Below, in pieces: positions 26,769 to 34,763 of a DNA stretch of 64,000 nt (position 1 is the first letter of the stretch; each line of letters opens with the position of its first letter). The translations under genes and the position numbers were made by a program. The DNA comes from Desulfonema magnum (lineage in GTDB: Bacteria > Desulfobacterota > Desulfobacteria > Desulfobacterales > 4be13), in the NCBI RefSeq assembly GCF_017377395.1, contig NZ_CP061800.1, positions 124,001 to 188,000 of the forward strand, in the 5' to 3' direction. Below the pieces are notes generated by a model, which was not told the DNA's origin, did no database searches, and saw only the letters and a list, made by a program, of their open reading frames with translations.

Positions 26769-28049
26769 TTATATCCTTGCACTCGGATTCAGTCTTTCCG
26801 CCAAATCCTTCATGCGATACCATTCATCTTCGCCAAAAGAGTTGCTGCCCACAACAACCGGAATGCCAAATTTTCCAAGCCGCCTTTCCTTAAAGTTCCA
26901 CTTCCGCCTTTCAGCATACAACTCAGTCCCTTTCAGCAGCATCAGAGGAAAGGCGACCACGTTATCACAGCCATTCCTCCTCACAAAATCAACACTGCGT
27001 CTGAACGAATCAAACGTCTGATTTGGCAGCCCGTAAATCAGGCTGATTTCATACGAAATATCCCTGTCATTCAGTCTCCTCATCAGCGATTTTATTTTCC
27101 TGACGTTGTTCAGCCTGTTCACCGCCTTATATTCATCTTCGACAACGGTCTGAACGCCAAATTCCAAATGAACATTTAACGCTCCGCAGAGATTTAAAAA
27201 TGCCTCTCCGTCCCTGCCTCTTATATTTTCAAACCTTGTCTGCAAGGATATTTCCGAACTCAGATTAATCCGCCTCATTTCCCTGAGAATATCCAGATAA
27301 TTCTGCCCCATATTAAACACCGGGTCAATAACATTTATCTTCCGAACCGATTTTGCTTTAAAAATGGACAACTCCTCAAAAACTTTGTCTCCGGTGCAAT
27401 TAAAAACCCTATTGCTTTCCAAATCCCTGTGGGCGCAGAAGCTGCAACGATAAGGACATCCTCTTTTGGTTTCCAGCCTTACCATTTTCTGATTGTCCGC
27501 AACTTCAATTTCCCTTGTTGTGTAAACAGACGGAACAGATTTGAAATCAAAGCCATTTTTCAAAAAAAGAGGGAAATCTGCCATTTCCGAACAGAGAATT
27601 GCATTCAATAAAGACTGTTCCGCATAGCCGATTATGAATATCTGGCAATCCGGATAATTTTCAACAAGATGGTTCGGACATGAAATCTGAGGCCCTCCCA
27701 ATATTATCTTTTTCCTGAAACCGGCCTCCCGAAGCTTTGCAATCAAGGGGTTTGTCAGATGTTCCGACCATACATGACAGGATATGGCAATGGCATCAAA
27801 TTCCTCAAAGTTGAAAACAGATAAAAATGACCCGATTTCACTTAATCTGTCACCAAATTTCAAAACATTGATCGGCAAATGATGAACGAAAAATTCAGCC
27901 CCGTATCTCTCATCATTTCTAAGAAACGCCAAAAGAGAAGCGGCAGATAACGACTTGTCCGATTCTCCCTCTCTGATTAAATCAAACGAGATGATCAGTA
28001 TATTTTTCAAATTAGAATTCTCCTGATTAAAAAATTTGAAAATAGCCAC
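26769..28049 (-). CDS. B12-binding-domain radical SAM protein
   Basis: A 426-residue protein. Residues 15-165 look like a cobalamin-binding Rossmann domain (ILIISFDL, FDAIAISCHVWSEH, KIILGGPQIS). The radical SAM cluster motif CxxxCxxC is RGCPYRCSFCAHRDL at about residue 200, and the rest is the usual barrel (HLEFGVQTVVEDEY, ISLIYGLPNQT). The substrate cannot be predicted. It is co-directional with the TPR kinase and ends 22 bases before that gene's start, so they are probably one operon. The start is uncertain: GTG at 28049, or TTG at 28010, which has a better-spaced AGGAG. Confidence 0.85.
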   Translation of the reverse strand: MAIFKFFNQENSNLKNILIISFDLIREGESDKSLSAASLLAFLRNDERYGAEFFVHHLPINVLKFGDRLSEIGSFLSVFNFEEFDAIAISCHVWSEHLTNPLIAKLREAGFRKKIILGGPQISCPNHLVENYPDCQIFIIGYAEQSLLNAILCSEMADFPLFLKNGFDFKSVPSVYTTREIEVADNQKMVRLETKRGCPYRCSFCAHRDLESNRVFNCTGDKVFEELSIFKAKSVRKINVIDPVFNMGQNYLDILREMRRINLSSEISLQTRFENIRGRDGEAFLNLCGALNVHLEFGVQTVVEDEYKAVNRLNNVRKIKSLMRRLNDRDISYEISLIYGLPNQTFDSFRRSVDFVRRNGCDNVVAFPLMLLKGTELYAERRKWNFKERRLGKFGIPVVVGSNSFGEDEWYRMKDLAERLNPSARI

Positions 28050-28394
28050 TGCCCTTTACAATGACAAAACTTAAAGCAAGGAGTGTGCCAAATATTTTAA
28101 AATCAGAGAATTTTAATTTGTATCAATAAGTTATTATAAAAAATGTGTTTTCAAAATTACAAATTATGGTAAAAATTTTTACTTTAAACATAAATATTTT
28201 TACCCTTAAACGCCCTCAATCTGTTTTTTGTCATATCAGGTTGTCAAACACCTTCAATCTGTCTTTGTTTAACCACCATTGCCATTTTTACCCTCCCTTT
28301 CAGAATAGGCGATGTTTTTTGATGAAAAATATTGTAATTTCCAAATTTCTGTATTATGTTACAGCTAAAATTAATCAACATAAGGAGTCTTATC
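28050..28394. other. Intergenic region upstream of the ParD/RelE-like locus
   Basis: No gene is seen in these 345 bases. The segment from about 28235 (AACACCTTCAATCTGTCTTT) to the ribosome site at 28382 is repeated in altered form at 29493-29640, marking it as the leader of the TA locus that was later duplicated. Confidence 0.7.
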
Positions 28395-28622
28395 ATGGCT
28401 ACAGGTATAAATATATCGGATGAGTTGGTAATGCAAGCCAGAATCAGAGGGGAACTTTTTAAACGCACCGCTGACGAACAGATAGAATACTGGGCCAAAA
28501 TCGGTCAGCTTGCGGAAGAAAATCCCGACCTTCCCCTGCCGTTTATTCAGGATATTCTGACAGGCAGAGAAGAAATAAGAGGCGGATTGGGAACTCCTTA
28601 TGTTTTCGGCGAGGGCAAATGA
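28395..28622 (+). CDS. ParD-like antitoxin
   Basis: A 75-residue protein beginning MATGINISDELVMQARIRGE, with RTADEQIEYWAKIGQLAEEN, the pattern of ParD-like antitoxins. The ATG at 28395 has AAGGAG eight bases upstream; a longer frame from 28356 is unlikely. It overlaps the toxin frame by four bases (ATGA). Confidence 0.82.
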   Translation: MATGINISDELVMQARIRGELFKRTADEQIEYWAKIGQLAEENPDLPLPFIQDILTGREEIRGGLGTPYVFGEGK

Positions 28623-28923
28623 GCAACATACAAAAAATTATACAGTCTCCGCTGTTCGCCAGACAGAAAAAACGTCTGCAAAAGAAACAAATCAGGGATA
28701 TGGACGGTGCCGTCCGCAGAATCGCTGAAGAACCCGAAGTCGGTGTCATGAAAGCCGGAGACCTGAGCGGTATTCGTGTGTTCAAATTCAAAAATCTCTG
28801 AATACACAATTGCTTTTGGCTTACGAGGTTATGGAAGAGACTCTTTACCTTTACTCAGTCGGAACCCATGAAAATTTTTACCAAAAGCTGAAAAAATATA
28901 TTTATCAAAAGAAACTTTTGTAA
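28619..28923 (+). pseudogene. RelE/ParE-like toxin with a frameshift
   Basis: The frame from 28619 gives IIQSPLFARQKKRLQKKQIR and AGDLSGIRVFKFKNL, then stops at 28801. One frame back, from the A5 run near 28790, the protein continues LNTQLLLAYEVMEETLYLYS and VGTHENFYQKLKKYIYQ to 28923. Together they make a full-length RelE-superfamily toxin. A single lost or gained A explains the break; ribosomal slippage is possible but less likely. Confidence 0.75.
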
Positions 28924-28936
28924 TTACAATGAATTA

Positions 28937-29197
28937 TCAAATATATTCGAGCTTCATAATTCCTTTTTTGGTCTCTTGCCAGTCCAAAATGCCTTCAAAC
29001 AAAGCCTTCCATTCAAAAAAATCCTGCTCATCCCCCATCTTTCCTTGTTGAAACCGCTCATAAAATTCGGCTGAACTCAGCCTGTATTTTTCCTCAAACA
29101 CTCTGAGTTTGTTCTCCAACTGGCGGATTGCCAGCTCACATATTTTGCTTTCCCTTCCGATCATAGGTAAAAGCTGTTTTTTAACAGGCGTATTCAT
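28937..29197 (-). CDS. Small antitoxin-like protein
   Basis: An 86-residue protein with a helical N-terminus and the motif EKYRLSSAEFYERFQQGKMG leading into DEQDFFEWKALFEGIL. This pattern is common in small proteins encoded beside uncharacterised toxins. Here it converges on the broken RelE-like gene and has no obvious partner. Family name not certain. GAGG lies very close to the ATG. Confidence 0.55.
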   Translation of the reverse strand: MNTPVKKQLLPMIGRESKICELAIRQLENKLRVFEEKYRLSSAEFYERFQQGKMGDEQDFFEWKALFEGILDWQETKKGIMKLEYI

Positions 29198-29228
29198 TTC
29201 CTCTTTTTTCGCATGACATGATTACTTT

Positions 29229-29409
29229 ACTGATTCTAACGAATTTTGTTGATCCGTTATCCGAAAGTACAGGGAAAAAAGATAAGAAAGGGAAGACGGG
29301 CCTTCCCTTCCCTTTCTTATCTTTTTTCCCTGTACTTTTTGCTGAAATATCGGCCGCACGAATCATCACCATCCCGGCCTGCCTGTCAACAAAATCCGTC
29401 AGAATCAGT
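29229..29409 (+). mobile_element. MITE-like element with nested inverted repeats
   Basis: The outer arms ACTGATTCTAACGAATTTTG (29229) and its inverse ending at 29409 are 24 bp with two mismatches. An inner perfect 29-bp inverted repeat joins 29267-29295 (GTACAGGGAAAAAAGATAAG at its start) to 29307-29335. It is non-coding and about 181 bp. Confidence 0.82.
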
Positions 29410-29492
29410 TATTTTACAGCCAGATTTTTCAGCTTAGTTCCTTGTTCCTGATTTCGCAGAAATGGCAGAAAAAGTTTTCCACCCCACGTTTT

Positions 29493-29660
29493 TAAACACC
29501 TTCAGTCTGTCTTTGCTCAATCCCCTCTTCCATTTTTGCTTCTGCTTCACGCCAAGGAATTTTTTCTGATAAAAAAGATTGCAACTTTCATATCTTTGCA
29601 TTATTTTACAGCTAAAATTAACCAAAAATAAGGAGATTTCGGCGAGGACAAATGACCCGC
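29493..29660 (+). pseudogene. Deleted second copy of the ParD/RelE-like TA locus
   Basis: Bases 29493-29640 repeat the leader of the TA locus (TTACAGCTAAAATTAACC, then TAAGGAG). The next bases (TTTCGGCGAGGACAAATGA) match the last codons of the antitoxin and the toxin start region at 28605-28640. The antitoxin body has been deleted between the two. This is the scar of a duplicated locus. Confidence 0.7.
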
Positions 29661-29695
29661 ATACAAAAAAATTATTCACTCATTGGAAAGTTAAT

Positions 29696-30913
29696 ATGAA
29701 AATTGTGACCACGATTTACAAAAACAGACTGTTGTTTCTGCTCGCGCTGCTGACGGCCTTTCCTCCCATCTCCACCGATATGTACCTGCCTGCCATACCG
29801 CTGCTTCAGAAGATGTGGAACCAGCCTCTGACCATCGTCAACCTGACACTGGTAGGGTTCTTTGTCAGCTACTGCATATTTCTCCTGGTTTACGGGCCGC
29901 TGTCAGATCGCTTTGGCCGACGGCCGCCCCTGCTTGTCGGCATCGGCATTTTTACATTGGCAAGCCTGCTGTGTGCGTTTTCGGATAACGTGATCAGCCT
30001 GATTGTCTTTCGGATACTCCAAGCCGCGGGGGCAGCTTCCGCATCGGCGCTGGCCCTGGCCATCACCAAGGATGTTTACCAGGCAGGGGAACGTGAAAAA
30101 ATTCTGGCCTATGTCGGCGTGATCATGGCCCTGGCCCCCATGCTGGCTCCTGTAGTTGGCGGATGGGTGATGATCTGGTTTTCCTGGCGATGGATATTTG
30201 TGATCCAGGGGATGATCGGCGCTGTTGCCTGGATCGGTGTGTTCCGCCTGCCGGAAACGCTGAAAAGCCCCTCGGACACAGGTGTTCTCAGAAGCGCGGG
30301 AATTTACCTGAAACTGCTGTGCCACCGGCGGTATATGGGTTTTGCGCTGATGATGTCCATCATCATTCTGCCGCATTTCGCCTTCATTGCCGGATCCGCA
30401 GATATCTACATTACCCGGCTCGGACTGTCTGAGCAGGTCTTTGGCTATTTTTTTGCCTTAAATGCTCTGGCCATAATGGCAGGCTCCTTTGCCTGTACAC
30501 GTCTGACACGCCGGCTGGGATCAAAAGGGCTGATGACCCTCGGTTTTTCGGGAATCCTCATTGGCGGTCTGGTGATTTTTATTCGGTGTATTCCGGATCC
30601 CTGGGGGCTGGCCCTGCCCATGACCCTTGTCTCCTTCTCATTCGGCCTCAGCCGTCCCCCCAGCAACAACCTGGTTCTGGAGCAGGTTGACCAGTATGCC
30701 GGAGCTGCGTCCTCGCTTCTGATTTTTATCTATTTTATGCTGGGAGCCGCTGCCATGTGGCTGATCTCCCTGAACTGGGCCGACAAAATCCGCACCATCG
30801 GCCTGCTGGGAATCGTTAGCGGCGGCCTTATGCTGGCCATTTGGCTCATTCTTCTTCAAACATCCGCTGGAAAACGCGTGGCGCTTTACCCGGCCGGGGA
30901 AAAGAGAGCATGA
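29696..30913 (+). CDS. Bcr/CflA-type MFS drug efflux transporter
   Basis: A 405-residue, 12-helix transporter. The start LLTAFPPISTDMYLPAIPLL and the loop motif YGPLSDRFGRRPPLLVGIGI are diagnostic of the Bcr/CflA subfamily (bicyclomycin and related drug/H+ antiport). ATG 29696 is the likely start; upstream codons read through the TA scar. Monocistronic. Confidence 0.9.
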   Translation: MKIVTTIYKNRLLFLLALLTAFPPISTDMYLPAIPLLQKMWNQPLTIVNLTLVGFFVSYCIFLLVYGPLSDRFGRRPPLLVGIGIFTLASLLCAFSDNVISLIVFRILQAAGAASASALALAITKDVYQAGEREKILAYVGVIMALAPMLAPVVGGWVMIWFSWRWIFVIQGMIGAVAWIGVFRLPETLKSPSDTGVLRSAGIYLKLLCHRRYMGFALMMSIIILPHFAFIAGSADIYITRLGLSEQVFGYFFALNALAIMAGSFACTRLTRRLGSKGLMTLGFSGILIGGLVIFIRCIPDPWGLALPMTLVSFSFGLSRPPSNNLVLEQVDQYAGAASSLLIFIYFMLGAAAMWLISLNWADKIRTIGLLGIVSGGLMLAIWLILLQTSAGKRVALYPAGEKRA

Positions 30914-31034
30914 CATCGCACGGGATGAGACTGCTCACCTGAACGGAGAGCGATACAGACGAGGATACGGTTCAGGAGAGGTCGGACTTATTTTTGACAG
31001 CGCATATCATTCGCGAACAGCGTTGCTAAAATAA

Positions 31035-32628
31035 TTGACCTTTCTGAAATCACGCTAAAGCCTTATCCAACGTGTGATTATTGGGAATAATACTCTGAAA
31101 ATGCTCTTTGAAAATTTTTCGGACGTCAACGAACTTCGGGCAGAGTCTGACTAACTTGTTAATGGTCACATTTCGGAAGCGTCGGAGCTTCCTCAGATTC
31201 TGCTTCATCATATTGACGACGAGGTATGCGATGACTTTGACGCCGACGCAGGCATGAGCCCCCTTCCGATCTCGGAGATGCATTGCTCCCAGTTCGAGAG
31301 TGTCTTTGAGGAGCTTCCAGAATTCTTCGATGCGATGATGGAAGGCGAAGGCATGCAGTGCCTCGCTGCTACGCAGAGGTCGTCCTGCTATAATAAGGTA
31401 GCTGACCGCCCGTTTCCCCTTCGGAATATAGAAGACGAGAATAACCTCGCCGAAGGTTTCGCTTACTGCTTCGGTTCGATACACCGGCTGTCCGTCTGTT
31501 CCCCATCCGGGAGTAAGACGATCTTTGAAATTTTTCCGCCACTGGCCGGCCTTCCGGATTTCTCCGTCAATTTCAAAGACGTAGTTGTCCTTGCCGCGGA
31601 AAATTCCGGTAAGAGTCAGTAAGAGTGCGGGATCGGACGATTCGGCATCTTCGTTCGCAAGGCCGGTGTCTGTAGCTGACGCATCCGATTCGGACGAGGC
31701 TTCTTCCGAACATTCACCGCGGCAGAATGCCGCGATATCCTGAGAAAAATATGCCGCATCACCTGTAGTTCCGAGGCGGCTGATGTCAATGCCCGCGGCT
31801 TCGAATTTTGCTTCGGCGGCTTTCAGCATCTCCTCATATATCTCAGGCTTGGTTTTAAGCCCCCTGCCCTGTTTGGAGACTATCCGCACGTCGAGAGGGA
31901 GAATAATGTCGCCGATTACCAGAATCAGAGCGATCACGTTCTGCCCGTTCGCCACGCGTTTAAGCTGGCCGCTCCACCATTTCCATACATAGCCGAGTTC
32001 CGTGGCAATACGGGCAATCACGGAGTCATCGACTGCCATAATCAGTCCGTCCCGGCTTTTTGTGGCATCGCTCATGGTGAGCCTCTCCCGCAGGAGAGGA
32101 ACAGCGATGCTGTAAAGGTGATTCTGCAGGAACTTACGCCAGCAGTAAACACTGACGTTTTTAACACGGTCATAGGTGGCGGTTTTCGGGAGTCCGAGCA
32201 CCTGCATAACCTGGTAAACATTGTCCGCTCCGAGAAATACCGCCATGCTGATGAGAAGAAGGGTTTCCATATCCTCATCAGGCATCCGGCGGAAATACGG
32301 GCGGAGTATTTTTCCGAACTCCTCGGCGGCACGAAGCATTTCTTCGGTAAAATGTTCCTCAGCGGTTTTCGTTGTCATAATAAGAACCTCCTTATAATAT
32401 CGGCACCCGGAATCAGGGCGGTCAGAGGCTCGGACATATATTTCCGAACCGTATATTTGTACAGTATATCACGAAGTCCGTCGTATGCCAAGAAAAATTT
32501 TAAATCCGAGTGTCTGACTACAGATTCGCATTCTTAAAATATAAGCTGGTTTCAAACGCATTTTCATGAGATTAATTTATGTAAACTCAATATAAACAGC
32601 ATGTTAATTTCAATACTGGAAAGGTCAA
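31035..32628 (-). mobile_element. DDE insertion sequence, 1594 bp, with 6-bp target duplication
   Basis: The ends are TTGACCTTTC and its inverse GAAAGGTCAA, flanked by AAATAA on both sides (31029-31034 and 32629-32634). Removing the element restores GCTAAAATAAAATTTTAGC, which is found uninterrupted at 34585 and 34675, confirming the boundaries. Confidence 0.9.
31050..32378 (-). CDS. DDE transposase (IS4-related)
   Basis: A 442-residue protein. Catalytic segments are LIMAVDDSVIARIA (first Asp), TTGDAAYFSQDIAAF (second Asp) and HHRIEEFWKLLKDTLELGA (Glu). An acidic, low-complexity insert (SSESDASATDTGLANEDAES) sits in the middle. No other gene is in the element. I cannot assign the exact IS family without a database. 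Confidence 0.85.
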   Translation of the reverse strand: MTTKTAEEHFTEEMLRAAEEFGKILRPYFRRMPDEDMETLLLISMAVFLGADNVYQVMQVLGLPKTATYDRVKNVSVYCWRKFLQNHLYSIAVPLLRERLTMSDATKSRDGLIMAVDDSVIARIATELGYVWKWWSGQLKRVANGQNVIALILVIGDIILPLDVRIVSKQGRGLKTKPEIYEEMLKAAEAKFEAAGIDISRLGTTGDAAYFSQDIAAFCRGECSEEASSESDASATDTGLANEDAESSDPALLLTLTGIFRGKDNYVFEIDGEIRKAGQWRKNFKDRLTPGWGTDGQPVYRTEAVSETFGEVILVFYIPKGKRAVSYLIIAGRPLRSSEALHAFAFHHRIEEFWKLLKDTLELGAMHLRDRKGAHACVGVKVIAYLVVNMMKQNLRKLRRFRNVTINKLVRLCPKFVDVRKIFKEHFQSIIPNNHTLDKALA

Positions 32629-32663
32629 AAATAAAATTTTAGCACTCCGGAGCGGATTCTCAT

Positions 32664-34481
32664 CTATTGCTCCTTAAACACCGGGATATTGTAATTACCT
32701 CCGTAAGCCCTGAAAATGCTGTTGATTCCTTCATGATCAGAAGCGAGGAAATCCGCTCTCTCCCTGACATATTCAAGGACTTCCTGCGTAAACCCTCCCG
32801 TGGAGACCAGCCACATCTGTATCTCAGGAACGGAGAGTCCGGCATCTTCTGCCTCCTGCCTCAGTGCCTCGGCAGCCTGCTCCAGTTTTTTCACCTGACG
32901 GATTCCCATTTTCGTTTTGGTATATTTGCACTCGCAGATCCAGAGCCGCGCTCCCGTCCTCTCCCTGGCGTAAACATCAATCTGGTAAGCCCTGGTTCTG
33001 CTTCCCTTCGCATACCTCGTGTCAACGACCTGAAACAGCGGTGCCTCCGTTTCTCCGGTCTTCCCGAAAAATTTCCCGTCCAAAGTCTCATTATTGAATT
33101 TCATCATGGTCACCTGCACCACAAGCTCCAGGAAACGGCCTTTCAGGTTGTTGAAAAGATTTTGCTGGCTCAGATCAATCTCCTCGACATCCTCCAGGTC
33201 GTTCTCATACACGAACTTGATGTAGCGCATCAGACAGATATCATTGAATGCGTAATATCTGGCCCTGGTTCGCCAGACCAGATCCGCCAGATAAAGCCTT
33301 TCGATCTTCTCCTCCACCGTCTTTTTCGGGACATTCAGTTTCTCGGCCAGTTCCCTGATTCCCACCGGCTGATTGTTGTAGCGGGTGAAATAATAGATGA
33401 TTTTTTTGCCGAGCACCTCGTCACTGTCCGTGTTGATATGCATCCGGTTGTCCTGAAAATGCGTCTGCCAGAAACCGAAAATCTTTCCCTGCTCGGTCTC
33501 ATAACGGATCAGCCTGTCAATGGAATCTGTGTCATCAAATTTTTTGTCTTCGGACTTTGACATTGCCAGACAGTACAGATAATACGGATGACCTCCGACC
33601 TGTGCGCTGGCGTAAAGCGCGTTTTCCGGTCTGGCTGTCACATCCGGCAGATAAATATCAAGAAGCTGATGCAGCAAGGCCGCTCCGTCCGGAACCGACA
33701 GCGGCCTCAGATATCTGAAGTCGAAACGTCCGCCCAGCGGCCCCCCCATCACAGTCCTGAATATCAGCGTGACCGCGGAGCCGGACACCAGCATGGGAGC
33801 CTTGCGGCTCTGGGACTGGCGGTCGTATGTGGCTGTAAGATTGGTCGCGCCCTGATCTGTCAGCATTCCCCTTGCCCCCAGCTCGGTGAAATGCTCCTCC
33901 GAGGTATCATAAACAGAGAACTTCATTTCCTGAAACTCGTCAATGATGACCGCCACCCGGGTTCCGGAAAAGGAGGCCAGCATTTCAGGAACAGTTATGA
34001 AAGCATCCCAGTGGTTTCTGGCATCTTCATGACCCTCTTCCTCATAGCGTCTGAGAAAATCCAGGATCATTTTTTGGGCAAGTCCCACCGCGTCATGGTC
34101 CGAGTGATATTCCGCCAGTTCTTTCAGTTTGACAGACCTGTTCTGAAACAGAATCGGGTCCTGATGACAGTATGCGACATACTGCCGGAAAAATATCGTA
34201 GCGTATTCCAGCAGAAATTTCCGCAGCGTCGTCTTCTCCCGCGTCATCCTGAAATAAAACGGCGCGACCCGGTACTCGGGCTTGAAAAAGACCGTGTTCA
34301 CCAGCCTGTCCAAAAGCACGGTTTTTCCCATGCGCCGCGGCGAGATGATCGCGGTGCTCGGGGAGGCCATTCGCTGAATGTTTTTCACCCATGCGTCCAG
34401 CTCCCGGAGAATTTCCACCCGGTCCGTGAACTCCTCATACGCCAGCATCTCCTCCACGGGCAGTATTTTTTCATCATACAT
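32664..34481 (-). CDS. Archaeal-type STAND ATPase with C-terminal nuclease-like domain, paralogue 1
   Basis: A 605-residue protein. The AAA/STAND domain has a Walker A-like ISPRRMGKTVLLDRL near residue 50 and Walker B VAVIIDEFQEMKF near residue 180. A winged helix follows (GIRELAEKLNVPKKTVEEKI). Near residue 500 lies a PD-(D/E)xK-like core, YQIDVYARE and LWICECKYTKTKMG. ATG 34481 matches the start of the second paralogue; MIM two codons earlier is possible. It is the downstream member of a tandem pair. The role is unknown; the family is often seen with mobile or defence genes. Confidence 0.82.
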   Translation of the reverse strand: MYDEKILPVEEMLAYEEFTDRVEILRELDAWVKNIQRMASPSTAIISPRRMGKTVLLDRLVNTVFFKPEYRVAPFYFRMTREKTTLRKFLLEYATIFFRQYVAYCHQDPILFQNRSVKLKELAEYHSDHDAVGLAQKMILDFLRRYEEEGHEDARNHWDAFITVPEMLASFSGTRVAVIIDEFQEMKFSVYDTSEEHFTELGARGMLTDQGATNLTATYDRQSQSRKAPMLVSGSAVTLIFRTVMGGPLGGRFDFRYLRPLSVPDGAALLHQLLDIYLPDVTARPENALYASAQVGGHPYYLYCLAMSKSEDKKFDDTDSIDRLIRYETEQGKIFGFWQTHFQDNRMHINTDSDEVLGKKIIYYFTRYNNQPVGIRELAEKLNVPKKTVEEKIERLYLADLVWRTRARYYAFNDICLMRYIKFVYENDLEDVEEIDLSQQNLFNNLKGRFLELVVQVTMMKFNNETLDGKFFGKTGETEAPLFQVVDTRYAKGSRTRAYQIDVYARERTGARLWICECKYTKTKMGIRQVKKLEQAAEALRQEAEDAGLSVPEIQMWLVSTGGFTQEVLEYVRERADFLASDHEGINSIFRAYGGNYNIPVFKEQ

Positions 34482-34584
34482 GATCATTCTCTCTTTTTTA
34501 ATATGTTATGTTTTCGCTGAGGGCAATTGATCAGCGTGTCTGCCCGCATAAAAAGGAGTGCCAAAATTTTATTTTGGCAAAATT

Positions 34585-34763
34585 GCTAAAATAAAATTTT
34601 AGCACTCCGGAGCGGGTTCTCATCTACTGTTCCTTAAACACCGGGATATTGTAATTGCCTCCGTAGGCTCGGTTGCTAAAATAAAATTTTAGCACTCCGG
34701 AGCGGGTTCTCATCTACTGCTCCTTAAACACCGGGATATTGTAATTGCCTCCGTAGGCTCGGA
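34585..34763 (+). repeat. 90-bp direct repeat duplicating the ATPase gene 3' end
   Basis: The segment starting GCTAAAATAAAATTTTAGCA at 34585 recurs at 34675. It includes the last dozen codons of the ATPase gene (encoding YGGNYNIPVFKEQ), so a short orphan tail of the gene lies between the two paralogues. The GCTAAAAT/ATTTTAGC palindrome may act as terminator. Confidence 0.9.

Noticed and set aside
33588..34520. 310-codon plus-strand frame, and its counterpart at 35641-36717
   Set aside because: Both are antisense to the ATPase genes, which have Walker and nuclease motifs.
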